Assembly (NCBI GenBank): GCA_040901795.1
Contig: JBBDYH010000037.1
Coordinates: 1-64,000 of the forward strand
Length of the DNA: 64,000 bases
Origin: JBBDYH01 sp040901795
Lineage (GTDB): Bacteria > Planctomycetota > Planctomycetia > Pirellulales > JALHPA01
Direction of reading: 5' to 3'
Position numbers and translations under genes: made by a program. This document shows, piece by piece, positions 1-8,778 of this stretch (position 1 is the first letter of the stretch; every line of letters starts with the position of its first letter). The notes beneath the pieces were generated by a model that was not told the origin of the DNA, made no database searches, and saw only the letters and a program-made list of their open reading frames with translations.

Positions 1-1
1 C

Positions 2-202
2 GTGCCGATGTCCGTCTTAGACGCCATCAAGCTGGGACAATGGGACTACGAACCGCGCGAAGTCGACCAGCGAAACTTTGACTCGACCGGCGCATTACCG
101 GGCAGCGATGAGAAACTGGCCATCATGGCCGAGCGATTGCAGCGCGGCTTACCGCTGTGGCATCCGCGCGATCGTCGTTCGTGGGACGACGAGGATGATT
201 AG
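2..202 (+). CDS. Small conserved acidic/basic hypothetical protein
   Basis: The reading frame is open from the left edge to a TAG at 200-202. GTG at 2 or ATG at 8 can start it, but upstream sequence is missing, so the true start may lie outside the window. The product is at most 66 residues, highly charged, ends in a run of acidic residues (WDDEDD) and has no signal peptide or membrane segment. The phrasing KLGQWDYEPRE and the charged tail give the impression of a small conserved planctomycete protein of unknown role, but I cannot name a family. Codon use is GC-rich like the neighbours. Confidence 0.6.
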   Translation: MPMSVLDAIKLGQWDYEPREVDQRNFDSTGALPGSDEKLAIMAERLQRGLPLWHPRDRRSWDDEDD

Positions 203-307
203 CAGGTAGCTGAATTCGCAAGAATTCAGGCAGGCCCGAAGTCCGGCGAGTTTGGGTACTGCCCAATGCGAACCCGAACTCTGGGGAAGTCGGCTACGCT
301 GCGCCAA

Positions 308-913
308 TTAGCCGGACGAACTAAACGTTGCGCGTAGGGTTCGCAACAAGAGACTCCCGTGTACGGCCGCGACGAATTGCTCGGCCTGCGCTTTGCGCTG
401 CGGCTCGAGCCGGATGGTCCACTGTTGAATCCGCTCGCGCAGCCCGGCCCACATATTCCCAGGCGCTGCGTGGCCTTCCTGCGCCATCAACGCCGAGAGC
501 GTCTTGGCAATGCCCGACTGGTGAACCTCATCGATCAGTTGGTCCAGGAACCGCAGCCGTTGGGCATCGATTTGGGCAAAGTAGCGATCGACCTGTTTGA
601 GGAACCAGAGCCGGCCGAGAAAGTCCGCGTTTTCGAGGAGCTGCGCTTGCTGGATCTCGGAGAGCTGATCGCGCGCCCCGTCTACATCCAATCCGTTGCG
701 CAGTTCAAGCTCCAAGCGGGTGAGGAGCTGCTCTTGGACTTCGGTCGACTCGCGGCTCAGGTCCCGCGTGACGAGCCAGCGCAGCAAGCCGCGCAGATCG
801 GCGGTCGCCGGGTCCGGCATCCGAGTCGCATACAGAAATGCGCCGCCGGCACACATCGACAGGACCAACGCCCCAAGCAGCAGAAATAAGACAAATCCAG
901 ACGGTTTACGCAT
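308..913 (-). CDS. Membrane-anchored hypothetical protein
   Basis: About 201 residues from the ATG at 913. An in-frame start at 1036 would add 41 Arg/Gln-rich residues that look non-coding, so I prefer 913, which puts one strong hydrophobic segment (about residues 5-28, FVLFLLLGALVLSMC) directly at the N-terminus as a signal anchor. The remainder is predicted helical, rich in Leu, Gln, Arg and Glu, with no catalytic motif visible. It is probably an inner-membrane protein with a periplasmic helical domain. I do not recognise the family. No strong Shine-Dalgarno site is seen. The downstream small gene faces away from it. Confidence 0.65.
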   Translation of the reverse strand: MRKPSGFVLFLLLGALVLSMCAGGAFLYATRMPDPATADLRGLLRWLVTRDLSRESTEVQEQLLTRLELELRNGLDVDGARDQLSEIQQAQLLENADFLGRLWFLKQVDRYFAQIDAQRLRFLDQLIDEVHQSGIAKTLSALMAQEGHAAPGNMWAGLRERIQQWTIRLEPQRKAQAEQFVAAVHGSLLLRTLRATFSSSG

Positions 914-1244
914 CGCTGACAAAAGGTATGAGCGGGACTGGCCCGCCAGTTGACGTTCTCTGTTCCTATGAAAGAATTGCTGCGGTCGAGCAGCCTGGCG
1001 ACGGATCTGCGAGATTGGTCGCCGGGGCCCCTTCATCCCAAATTACTTCAGCAACCGGCCGCGGGTTTTACAGTCGCCGGTTTTTTCAGTATACGTTACC
1101 CCCGGAACAATCGGTAAGATCCGTTTTTAGCGGCTAGCTTTGCTAGCTTCGCACTCCCTTACGATCGTCGCCCCAAACCGGTTCGCGCCAGCGACCCAAT
1201 GGCGGCAACCCGCATCTTCGATTTCAGGCTTAGAAAGGCCCCGA

Positions 1245-1547
1245 ATGCCCGCTTTGAAAATGAGCTTTTCGCATCAATTAGGTCGCCAGACCGCTCAAGA
1301 ACGCCTGCAAACGCGGCTGGAGAAGCTCCTGGACCGTTATGGCAGCCAGGTCAGCAACCTGCGGCAGTCGTGGACGGACAACGTGCTCGACTTCGGCTTC
1401 ACGACCTACGGATTCGGGATTCAGGGAAACGTCACGGTGGAAGAGAACGAAGTGCGGCTCGATGGCCAGATTCCCTTCGCCGCCATGATGTTCAAGGGGA
1501 AAATCGAGCAGGCGCTGCGCGAGCAGATAACCAAGGTTTTGGCTTGA
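1245..1547 (+). CDS. Polyhydroxyalkanoate granule-type system family protein (PHA_gran_rgn-like)
   Basis: 100 residues from ATG 1245, preceded by GAAAGG six bases upstream. The frame is open back to 1140 but that extension is unlikely. The sequence (MSFSHQLGRQTAQERLQTRL, then a beta-rich half with GFGIQGNVTVEE and a C-terminal ALREQITKVLA helix) fits the short polyhydroxyalkanoic-acid-system family, whose members carry one amphipathic helix followed by a small beta meander. The family name comes from genes near PHA synthases. No PHA gene lies in this window, so the cellular role is uncertain. Confidence 0.75.
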   Translation: MPALKMSFSHQLGRQTAQERLQTRLEKLLDRYGSQVSNLRQSWTDNVLDFGFTTYGFGIQGNVTVEENEVRLDGQIPFAAMMFKGKIEQALREQITKVLA

Positions 1548-1556
1548 TCGATATAG

Positions 1557-1603
1557 CGGCGGCTCTAGCCGCCGTTCGAGCTTTCGGCGGCTGGAAGCCG
1601 TCG
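1557..1603. repeat. Two adjacent GC hairpins (GGCGGCT/AGCCG type)
   Basis: CGGCGGCT at 1557-1564 pairs with AGCCGCCG at 1567-1574. A second, slightly imperfect hairpin spans 1585-1603 (CGGCGGCT/AGCCGTCG). Together they fill the gap after the PHA-like gene. There is no T-tract, so this looks like a dispersed palindromic element more than a classical terminator. Confidence 0.6.
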
Positions 1604-1754
1604 CCACGATTTATACCGGTCAAACCTGGTGAAGGGGTTGTAGCGGCCGGCTTTCTTTGTGCGCAGCAATCTCGCGCAGCGACGCAGGCATTACAATAGA
1701 GAGGCGGAGCGTCTCGATGCGCAGGGCCGCTTTCTCTAAACCAGGAACGCGTTT

Positions 1755-2996
1755 ATGACCGACTGCAACGGCTTCTTTCGTCGCAACGCCGGATCTGCGA
1801 TCACATTGATCGCTGGGACGGTGTTTTGGACCGCGGCCTATGGGCAACCGTTTGATAACCCGTTCGACAATCCGTTCGACACACCGCCGCCTAAGTCCGC
1901 GCCCTCGACCGCACCCGACAGCGGTCCGACGAACTCACAGCCTGACTCAGGCGTTCCGGAACTGCCCGCGCCGCGTGCGCAGGAGCAGGCGCCGAGTCGC
2001 GGGCCATCGAAGACAACCGAGCAGCGTTCCGGCGCCGAGCCGCGCCAACCGGCCCCAGGCGCTGTGGACGACAACCCTTTCCGCGACGATCAAGATCAGC
2101 CGGCGGATGCCGAAGCGCCGCCGCCCGAGCGCGACCTGACCGATTTCTCGACGCCGCCCGACACCACGGAGCCGCAACAGTCACCGAGCGGCATCGATCC
2201 GGACTTGGAGGCCGCGTACACTGAATTGTTCAAGGCGGGCAAGTTTGCCGAGGCGATTCCCTTACTTGAATCGGCCGCCAAACAACTGCCCACCGAAATT
2301 GTGGACGCCTCGCAACTCGACGCGATGTGGTCGGTTTGGCATCACCTAGGAATCGCGTATCGAATGACCGACAGGTACGACGAGGCAATCAAGGCGCTTG
2401 GCGCCGCCGCGCAAGCGGCGCGATACGCTGGCGCGCCCAGCGCAGAGGGTATGAGCCGACTTACCCGTGGAATCGCCTGGTTCTACAAGGGGGAACCGCG
2501 CATCGCCCTGGTTGAGTTCGACCAGGCCGCCTCCGCCGCGATCAACAACCCTCTTCCAGAGTTCTGGAAAGGCGTGGTTTTGGCTTCGCAGGGTCGCTAT
2601 CGTGAGGCGATCACGTCGTACTCGAGCTCGCTACGGCTCTATAACGACTACCCAATTGCCCGCAACAACCGGGGCCTGGCGTATCTCGCCATCGGGGAAC
2701 TCGATTTCGCTGTCGCTGATTTCGACGAAGTCATTCGGCAGATGCCGGACATCGCATCGGCCTACTACAAGCGCGCGATCGCGCTTGGCCGGCGCGGCGA
2801 CTTGCGCGAGGCGGTGAGCTCGTATGACGAGGCGATTCGCCTGGATCCGGACTTCGCGCCGGCATATTACAATCGCGGGTTGGTACACCGCCGGTTAGGA
2901 AACTCCAAGCAAGCCGACGCCGATCGCGCCAAAGCCCGGCAACTCAACCCGCAGATCGAGACGCTGGCGCGGCCGACAACTGTGGCGAGCAGGTAA
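1755..2996 (+). CDS. Secreted TPR-repeat protein with Pro-rich linker
   Basis: 413 residues from ATG 1755 (AGGA eight bases upstream). Residues 1-30 form a signal peptide (hydrophobic ITLIAGTVFWTAA, cleavage near AYG). Residues 31-130 are a low-complexity Pro/Asp/Gln/Arg linker that begins with three near-identical DNPF(D) units. Residues about 145-405 hold TPR units, clearest in the last three (for example AYYNRGLVHRRLGNSKQADAD). TPR proteins act as protein-interaction scaffolds, so an envelope location is inferred from the signal peptide. It converges on the STN-domain gene across two strong hairpins. The exact partner is unknown. Confidence 0.8.
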   Translation: MTDCNGFFRRNAGSAITLIAGTVFWTAAYGQPFDNPFDNPFDTPPPKSAPSTAPDSGPTNSQPDSGVPELPAPRAQEQAPSRGPSKTTEQRSGAEPRQPAPGAVDDNPFRDDQDQPADAEAPPPERDLTDFSTPPDTTEPQQSPSGIDPDLEAAYTELFKAGKFAEAIPLLESAAKQLPTEIVDASQLDAMWSVWHHLGIAYRMTDRYDEAIKALGAAAQAARYAGAPSAEGMSRLTRGIAWFYKGEPRIALVEFDQAASAAINNPLPEFWKGVVLASQGRYREAITSYSSSLRLYNDYPIARNNRGLAYLAIGELDFAVADFDEVIRQMPDIASAYYKRAIALGRRGDLREAVSSYDEAIRLDPDFAPAYYNRGLVHRRLGNSKQADADRAKARQLNPQIETLARPTTVASR

Positions 2997-3005
2997 CTAG
3001 TGTGG

Positions 3006-3080
3006 CACTGACAAGCTCTCAGGCTTGTCAGTGAGGATTGAAGGGAGCCTCATCACTGACAAACGCGGCGCTTGTCAGTG
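3006..3080. terminator. Double hairpin between convergent genes (CACTGACAAG repeat)
   Basis: CACTGACAAGC (3006-3016) pairs perfectly with GCTTGTCAGTG (3023-3033). CACTGACAA (3054-3062) pairs with TTGTCAGTG (3072-3080). The two hairpins share the same arm sequence and can also pair with each other. They lie exactly between the TPR gene and the convergent STN gene, so they probably end both transcripts, though no T-run follows. The arm sequence looks like a dispersed repeat. Confidence 0.6.
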
Positions 3081-3107
3081 CCACCCAGCGGGCCGCTATC
3101 AGTGTTT

Positions 3108-4292
3108 TCACTTCGGCCGCACGACGAGCTTCCTGCCAGCGCGTTGGAATGTCAGGCCGGCCGGCTCCAGCACGGCCTTTAAAAGTTGTTCTTCGCTCGC
3201 GTCCTTGACCGAGACGTTGACGTCCTTGTCGAGGCTTAGACCCGCGCGCTGGATCGCCGGCTCGTCGATTTCAATGTCCAGATTAAGTTTCGGACCCAGT
3301 TCGCGGAGCAGCCGGCCGACCGGCATGACGATGTTCAACTGATAGACCGTCTTGCCTTGCGCCACAGTCGTGCGCCGGACTTTCTTTCCCGATAGCAGCG
3401 TTGCCACCATTTCGTGCTCTTCGGCCGGGCCGCGGACGATGATCTTGCGGTCGCTGGCCGTTAGCTCCGAACTCTTGAGAACGTCCTTTAAACGACTAAT
3501 CGCCGCCGCAGGAGTGGCGACAGGATACGACTTCTCCAGCACTGCTCGTGCGGGCATCGGCATTAAACGAACCATGCGCCCGTCCGGCGAAACCTGGAAC
3601 GTCAAATCAAATTGGGCAACAATCAGACTGACGCGCTCGGCCAGTTCCACCGGCGGCAGTTCGCCGGCCGGCCACAGATCGTGCGGCACGTCTGCCAAGG
3701 ACTCGATTTGCACGCCGTAATCGCTGGCCGCCTCGGCGAGCAATTCCCTCGGCGTGGAGAGCATGTCCCATTGGCAGGGTTTCGGCGCAACCAGCGGTGC
3801 TCTCGCAGATGGTGACAATCGATTGAACTCCTGTTGGCGCAACTCGACAAGCGTTCGTAGTCGTTCCGCTGTTGGCGCCGGACCTAGGTACATGACTGGC
3901 CCCACGCGGCTTACTCCCAGGTTCAGCTTTGCGGCAATACGCGATAAGGCCTCTTCCAGCGGGATATCGGTCGCCGCCAGCTCGATTTCCTGATCGGGAT
4001 CCACGCGGCGATCGAGCAGTATGGCGACGCGCTGGGAACGGGCAAGGTTCTGCACGGCTCGACGCAGCGGCACTCCGGACCAGCTTATGCTCACCGGCTG
4101 TTCGAGCTGCCTGCGTAGGGCCTCGGCCGAGTGCCATGCGACCGCGCGATCGTCCGCGGCATGAAGCATGCCAGCCGCTAGCATATGGGCGACAATCGAC
4201 GCCGACACACAGAAACCCGACGCGTGAGCGAGGAACCGGCAGACTCGGCCTCGCTTACGCGTCGGGTTACTGTTGTTTGCGCTTCGCCGCAT
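3108..4292 (-). CDS. Secreted STN-domain (secretin/TonB short N-terminal domain) protein
   Basis: 394 residues if started at ATG 4292. The frame is open to 4541 but upstream codons look non-coding. A signal-peptide-like hydrophobic stretch (SASIVAHMLAAGMLHA, then ADD) precedes a domain at about residues 60-125 (SISWSGVPLRRAVQNLARSQ, then ILLDRRVDPDQEIELAATDI and LEEALSRIAAKLNLG) with the layout of secretin/TonB STN modules. A second such unit lies near the C-terminus (LLRELGPKLNLDIEIDEPAI). No beta-barrel domain follows, so it is not a full secretin. The n-region of its signal peptide is encoded by a dispersed palindrome (4214-4269). Function unknown, envelope location inferred. Confidence 0.7.
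   Translation of the reverse strand: MRRSANNSNPTRKRGRVCRFLAHASGFCVSASIVAHMLAAGMLHAADDRAVAWHSAEALRRQLEQPVSISWSGVPLRRAVQNLARSQRVAILLDRRVDPDQEIELAATDIPLEEALSRIAAKLNLGVSRVGPVMYLGPAPTAERLRTLVELRQQEFNRLSPSARAPLVAPKPCQWDMLSTPRELLAEAASDYGVQIESLADVPHDLWPAGELPPVELAERVSLIVAQFDLTFQVSPDGRMVRLMPMPARAVLEKSYPVATPAAAISRLKDVLKSSELTASDRKIIVRGPAEEHEMVATLLSGKKVRRTTVAQGKTVYQLNIVMPVGRLLRELGPKLNLDIEIDEPAIQRAGLSLDKDVNVSVKDASEEQLLKAVLEPAGLTFQRAGRKLVVRPK
4214..4269. repeat. Dispersed palindromic repeat, copy 1 (NPTRKRG-encoding)
   Basis: AACCCGACGCG at the left pairs with CGCGTCGGGTT at the right around a core GTGAGCGAGGAACCGGCAGA. A near-identical copy lies at 54113-54168. This copy sits inside the 5' end of the STN-domain gene and reads in frame on the minus strand as NPTRKRG followed by FLAHASGF. 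The same peptide seems to recur at N-termini of planctomycete proteins, from memory and not checked here. Confidence 0.75.
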
Positions 4293-4559
4293 GAATAACT
4301 CGCTTCCGCCTCTTGACGCCGAACAATCTTCTGCTCTCGCCGCTTCCTCCAGTTTAATGAACGGTCGCGTTCGATTACACTGGAAGGATTGGCCGAGCCA
4401 GGTCTTACCAGTTGTAGCATGGTCTCCCGACCGTGCTCCGCCGTCGGCCGATGGTCTCCAGGATTGATCCAGGAGGCCTGCCGTCGAGCGATGTGCGGAG
4501 TCCGGAGACCCGCGCACAGCGAGGCCGGTCTGGTCACCCAACGGGGAGTGTTACGCGAC

Positions 4560-5219
4560 ATGAATGAAGTCACCCGCCATCCGGTCTTGCGGGAATTGTA
4601 CGAGCAGTTTCTGGCCGACGAAGATGCGGCCGCTTTCGTCCATCGCGTGGGCCGACGTTATAACCTGGCCACGCTCGAACGGCTGGTACGCTGCGGTTCG
4701 CGGCTCGACCGCCGCGCGGGAGTGTTGGCTTTGGGCTACCTGGCCAGTTACGACTCGAACTCAGCACTTGGCCGGGCGCTCAACGACGCCGATCGCGGCG
4801 TGCGACTCTTGGCCGAGAATGCCATCCGCTCGATCTGGGTGCGGGCAGGTAACGACGCCGAACGCCGCGAAGTCAACGCCATCATCGCGCTCAACACCGC
4901 GGCGCACTACGAAGAAGCCTACGAGCGGGCGACCAGGTTCATCGACCGCGCCGCCTGGTTCGCCGAAGCCTGGAACCAGCGGGCGATCGCCGGATATTGC
5001 ACGGAGCGGTACGAACAGTCGATCCAGGACTGCCATCAGGCGCTGGAGCTCAACCCGTACCACTTCGGCGCCGCAGCCGGGATGGGGCAGTGCTACTTGA
5101 AGCTCGGCGGGCAATCGCTCGCGCTGGAGGCGTTCCGCCGTGCGCTCAAGCTTAATCCGAACCTCGAAGGCGTGCGCGCGAATGTCAAGTACCTGGAGCG
5201 GCTGCTGGAGCAGTCGTGA
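4560..5219 (+). CDS. HEAT-like plus TPR repeat protein
   Basis: 219 residues from ATG 4560 (MNEVTRHPVLRELYEQFL). An upstream in-frame ATG at 4389 would overlap the opposite gene's 5' region and add implausible sequence. Residues about 35-95 form two helical repeats of HEAT type (RAGVLALGYLASY, then ADRGVRLLAENAIRSIW). Residues about 110-215 are TPRs (AWNQRAIAGYCTERYEQSI and AAAGMGQCYLKLGGQSLAL). There is no signal peptide, so it is probably a cytoplasmic scaffold. It is divergent from the STN gene, and a perfect intrinsic terminator follows the stop codon. Confidence 0.8.
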   Translation: MNEVTRHPVLRELYEQFLADEDAAAFVHRVGRRYNLATLERLVRCGSRLDRRAGVLALGYLASYDSNSALGRALNDADRGVRLLAENAIRSIWVRAGNDAERREVNAIIALNTAAHYEEAYERATRFIDRAAWFAEAWNQRAIAGYCTERYEQSIQDCHQALELNPYHFGAAAGMGQCYLKLGGQSLALEAFRRALKLNPNLEGVRANVKYLERLLEQS

Positions 5220-5227
5220 TTTGGAGT

Positions 5228-5254
5228 GCGGCGATTTATCGCCGCTTTCTTTTT
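5228..5254 (+). terminator. Intrinsic terminator of the HEAT/TPR gene
   Basis: GCGGCGAT (5228-5235) pairs perfectly with ATCGCCGC (5238-5245) around a two-base loop and is followed by TTTCTTTTT. This is a textbook rho-independent terminator nine bases after the stop codon. Confidence 0.85.
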
Positions 5255-5281
5255 CTAAGGTCCGCGACTAACTAAAAGGCC

Positions 5282-5368
5282 CTAACAAAAGGGGACAGGC
5301 ACCTCGCCGCGACGGGCGAAACGACGGGCTACCCGGCGTTGTGCTCGGAGCCAGTCCCCTTTTGTTAG
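5282..5368. repeat. Long inverted repeat with AAAAGGGGAC arms
   Basis: CTAACAAAAGGGGAC (5282-5296) is the exact reverse complement of GTCCCCTTTTGTTAG (5354-5368). The 57-base interior contains further short palindromic segments. It lies in the non-coding gap before glpD. The shape, perfect 15-bp arms enclosing a GC-rich centre, suggests a mobile intergenic element of the REP/MITE type. Confidence 0.7.
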
Positions 5369-5402
5369 CGATTCTAAGCGGTAGAGGTTAGTCCAACCGT
5401 CA

Positions 5403-7109
5403 GTGAAACCCAAAGCGACGACAAGTCATCGCACTCCAAAAGATCCCGTTCTGATCTTGGGCGCCGGCATCAACGGTGCGGCGCTTGCGCGCGAGTTGGT
5501 GTTGAACGGCGTCAGCGTGGTGGTGGTCGATCGACAGGATCTGGCGGCGGGAACGACCGCCTATTCTTCCCGGCTGATCCACGGCGGCTTACGGTACCTG
5601 GAATACGGCGACTTCGAGCTGGTCCGCGAATCGCTGGCCGAGCGCACGCGCTGGCTGCGGCTGGCGCCGCACCTCGTAAAACCGCTGCGATTGTTCATTC
5701 CCGTGGAAAGCCGCTGGGGTGGTTTTGGCGCTGCCTTGCGCAACTTTCTTGGCGTCCGACAGCGGCCCGAGCAACAGCCGCCTCATCAGAAGCGGGGCCT
5801 CTGGACGATTCGAGCCGGCCTGTGGCTTTACGATCGCTATGCGCGAGACCAGACGCTAACGCGGTATCGCGTTTATCGTTTGCCCGATCCTCAACTGCCC
5901 TTCGTCAATCGCGAAAAGTACCACTGGGCCTGCGCCTACTACGACGCGCAACTTCGGTTTCCCGAGCGGTTCACGCTCGAGCTATTGATCGACGCACGCC
6001 AGATTGCTCGCGACGCCGGCATTGAGTTTCAGCTTTTCACGTACCATCGCGCCGTCCGAAGTGACGAACGGATCAAGATCGTCGCACTCGATGGCCGATC
6101 AACATCGCTGTCGTTCGCGCCGACCGCAATCATCAACGCCACGGGCGCCTGGGCGGATCTAACGCTGTCGGAGCTTGGCGTGCCATCGAAAAAGTTGCTC
6201 GGGGGCACCAAGGGAAGTCACTTCGTCACGTTTCATCGCGAGCTAGTCGAGCTGCTCGACGGCAATGGCGTCTACGCAGAAGCCGCGGATGGCCGGCCGG
6301 TGTTTATCTTGCCATTTGGCGAGGCGGTGCTCGTCGGCACGACCGACGAGCCGTTTGACGGCGATCCGGATACAGCCCGCGCGACGCCGGCCGAGCTCCG
6401 CTATCTGATGGCCGCCGTCCATGAAGTATTTCCGCAGGTGACGCTTGAGGACACGGACATCGAGCTGGTCTACAGCGGAGTGCGACCTCTGCCCGCAACG
6501 GGGCCTGCCACGCCGGCTGCGATTACGCGACGGCATTGGTTGGAGGAGCACGCGGGTGCAAGTGTGCCTTGCTACTCGATCATCGGCGGAAAGCTGACGA
6601 CGTGCCGATCGTTGGCCGAGAGCGCCGCGCACACGATCCTTGCACGGTTAGGCCAACCGCAGGGCGCTTTGAGCGACGAGCGACCACTGCCTGGGAGCCA
6701 AACAGAGCCCGCGGACGACGAGCGAACATTGGCGGAAAGTTGTTCGGTGTCGATCGAAACCATTGCCGCGGTCCGGAGTCTCTACGGCAGGCGGACAAAA
6801 ACGGTGCTATCGGCTTGTCTCCACGGCGCCGAGCATGTAGTTTTCGAGCCCCAGAAGCTGCTTGACGGCACGCATTACCCCATCGCGCTGGCGCGATACA
6901 TGGTTGAGCACGAATGGGTGCGGCGGTTAGAGGATTTCGTTGAACGCCGGCTGATGTTGCTCTATCATCGTCCGCTGACGCGCCGTTGCCTGGAGCAGCT
7001 AGCCGACGTGTTGGTGCAATCCAAGGTGTTGCAGCTCGACGACGTAGATCGCGAAATCGGAGGCATATTGGAGCGGCTCCAGGATCGCTTCCAAAAACGC
7101 GTGACGTAG
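5403..7109 (+). CDS. glpD: FAD-dependent glycerol-3-phosphate dehydrogenase
   Basis: 568 residues, GTG start at 5403. It oxidises sn-glycerol 3-phosphate to dihydroxyacetone phosphate and passes electrons to the quinone pool at the inner membrane face. The FAD dinucleotide motif GAGINGAALARE lies at about residues 18-29 followed by an acidic VVDRQD. The family signature SSRLIHGGLRYLE lies near residues 50-62. The second conserved block VYSGVRPLPATG and the GKLTTCRSLAE motif are near residues 360-405, followed by the C-terminal helical domain. Length fits GlpD (500-570). The glycerol kinase gene follows after about 80 bases on the same strand, giving a complete glycerol-to-DHAP route. No glycerol facilitator or GlpR-type repressor is adjacent. 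Confidence 0.95.
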   Translation: MKPKATTSHRTPKDPVLILGAGINGAALARELVLNGVSVVVVDRQDLAAGTTAYSSRLIHGGLRYLEYGDFELVRESLAERTRWLRLAPHLVKPLRLFIPVESRWGGFGAALRNFLGVRQRPEQQPPHQKRGLWTIRAGLWLYDRYARDQTLTRYRVYRLPDPQLPFVNREKYHWACAYYDAQLRFPERFTLELLIDARQIARDAGIEFQLFTYHRAVRSDERIKIVALDGRSTSLSFAPTAIINATGAWADLTLSELGVPSKKLLGGTKGSHFVTFHRELVELLDGNGVYAEAADGRPVFILPFGEAVLVGTTDEPFDGDPDTARATPAELRYLMAAVHEVFPQVTLEDTDIELVYSGVRPLPATGPATPAAITRRHWLEEHAGASVPCYSIIGGKLTTCRSLAESAAHTILARLGQPQGALSDERPLPGSQTEPADDERTLAESCSVSIETIAAVRSLYGRRTKTVLSACLHGAEHVVFEPQKLLDGTHYPIALARYMVEHEWVRRLEDFVERRLMLLYHRPLTRRCLEQLADVLVQSKVLQLDDVDREIGGILERLQDRFQKRVT

Positions 7110-7191
7110 ATTGCATCCCGGCGTGCAGGGATGCTTCGTCATTCGGCATTGTTTCGTCATTCGGATTCCGTTATTCGGGCTTCTATTTAAC

Positions 7192-8682
7192 ATGAGTGCC
7201 AACTCCTATATCCTCGCTCTCGATCAAGGCACCACCTCCAGCCGGGCGATTGTGTTCGGGCACGAAGGCCGCGCGCTCGCAAAAGCGCAGCGCGAGTTCA
7301 CGCAGTTGCTACCGGCGCCCGGCGTGGTCGAGCACGATCCCGAAGAGATCTGGCAATCGCAACTTGCCGTCGCACGTGAAGCCCTGGCCTCGGGTAGCAT
7401 CACCGCCGACCAGATCGCTGCCATCGGCATTACCAACCAGCGCGAGACGACCATCCTTTGGGAGCGCGATACCGGAAAACCGGTCGCCAACGCCATCGTC
7501 TGGCAAAGCCGCATCACCGCGCCGATCTGTGAAAAGCTAAAGCAGGCCGGCCTCGAAGCGACGTTCCGCCAGAAGACCGGTCTGGTGATCGACGCTTACT
7601 TCTCCGGCACCAAGATCAAGCACCTGCTCGACACACACAACCTGCATCCGCGTGCCCAGGCCGGCGAAATCCTCTTCGGCACGGTCGATTCGTTCCTGCT
7701 GTGGCGGTTGACCGGCCGCCATGTCACCGACGTGACCAACGCCAGCCGCACGCTGCTCTTCAACATCCACACACTCGACTGGGACGACGAGCTGTTGGGG
7801 TTGCTCGACATTCCGCGCGCGATGTTGCCGGCGGTTTGCTCCTCAAGCGAAATCTACGGCGCCACGAAAAAGGAGTGGTTCGGCCGCGAGATTCCCGTTG
7901 CCGGCTGTGCGGGCGACCAGCAAGCGGCAACCTTTGGCCAGGCCTGCTTTGAGGTCGGCAGCGCCAAGAATACGTATGGTACCGGCTGTTTCATGCTGCT
8001 CAATACCGGCGAAAAACCGGTCGCCTCGAAGCACAACCTGCTGACCACCGTCGGCTGGAAAATCGGCGGGCGAACGACCTATTGCTTGGAGGGAGCGATC
8101 TTCATCGCCGGCGCCGTCGTGCAATGGCTCCGCGACGGGCTGAAACTCGGTCTCACGTCGCAGGAGATCGCCGATATGGCGACGCAGGTACCCGACTCCG
8201 GCGGCGTGGTGGTTGTGCCGGCGTTTGTCGGCCTGGGCGCTCCCTACTGGGACCCGCAGGCGCGGGGCGCCATCTTCGGCATTACGCGGGGAACGACCGC
8301 GGCGCACCTGGCCCGCGCGGCGATTGAGTCGATGGCCTTTCAGACTCAGGAGCTGCTCGCCGCAATGGAAGACGATGCCGGCGTGCGGCTTGCGCAACTT
8401 AAGGTCGATGGTGGCGCAAGCGTAAACGACCAGCTCATGCAGTTGCAGGCCGATCTGCTCAACGTCACGGTCCGCCGCCCGGTCGTGCCGGAGACAACAG
8501 CCTTGGGCGCCGCGTACCTGGCCGGCCTGGCCGTTGGCTACTGGGCAAGCACCGAGGACATCAAACGAAATTGGGCACTTGACCGCGAGTTTAATCCATC
8601 CATGTCCCACGACGACCGCCAGCGGCTTTGCCGCCGCTGGAAACGGGCAGTGGAGCGGACGCTGGGTTGGGAGCGCGATTAA
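7192..8682 (+). CDS. glpK: Glycerol kinase
   Basis: 496 residues from ATG 7192 (MSANSYILALDQGTTSSRAI). The open frame upstream to 7111 is not family-like. It phosphorylates glycerol with ATP to give the GlpD substrate. FGGY-family marks are DQGTTSSRA at the phosphate-1 site, ITNQRETTILWE, GCAGDQQAATFGQ, YGTGCFMLLNTG and the C-terminal DGGASVNDQLMQLQADL signature. Length matches E. coli GlpK. A bidirectional terminator follows. The 80-base spacer after glpD contains short TTCGTCATTCGG repeats and no clear promoter, so co-transcription with glpD is likely. Confidence 0.97.
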   Translation: MSANSYILALDQGTTSSRAIVFGHEGRALAKAQREFTQLLPAPGVVEHDPEEIWQSQLAVAREALASGSITADQIAAIGITNQRETTILWERDTGKPVANAIVWQSRITAPICEKLKQAGLEATFRQKTGLVIDAYFSGTKIKHLLDTHNLHPRAQAGEILFGTVDSFLLWRLTGRHVTDVTNASRTLLFNIHTLDWDDELLGLLDIPRAMLPAVCSSSEIYGATKKEWFGREIPVAGCAGDQQAATFGQACFEVGSAKNTYGTGCFMLLNTGEKPVASKHNLLTTVGWKIGGRTTYCLEGAIFIAGAVVQWLRDGLKLGLTSQEIADMATQVPDSGGVVVVPAFVGLGAPYWDPQARGAIFGITRGTTAAHLARAAIESMAFQTQELLAAMEDDAGVRLAQLKVDGGASVNDQLMQLQADLLNVTVRRPVVPETTALGAAYLAGLAVGYWASTEDIKRNWALDREFNPSMSHDDRQRLCRRWKRAVERTLGWERD

Positions 8683-8720
8683 CTCGGCGCCAATCGCGGT
8701 CGGTCTGTTATCGCCCGATA

Positions 8721-8755
8721 AAAAACGCCAGCCGGAAAATGCGGCTGGCGTTTTT
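8721..8755. terminator. Bidirectional intrinsic terminator
   Basis: AAAAACGCCAGCCG (8721-8734) pairs with CGGCTGGCGTTTTT (8742-8755) around a seven-base loop. The A-run and T-run make it work on either strand, serving glpK (plus) and the convergent PEP-CTERM gene (minus). Confidence 0.9.
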
Positions 8756-8778
8756 CAATTTGTTGCGGAAGAGCGGGA

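Noticed and set aside
3929..4294. 121-codon plus-strand frame across the palindrome at 4214
   Set aside because: Antisense to the STN-domain gene; its NPTRERGTGRL segment is simply the other reading of the palindrome.
5282..5368. Inverted repeat as terminator of the HEAT/TPR gene
   Set aside because: A perfect intrinsic terminator already lies at 5228-5254, and the loop of 57 bases is too long for efficient termination.
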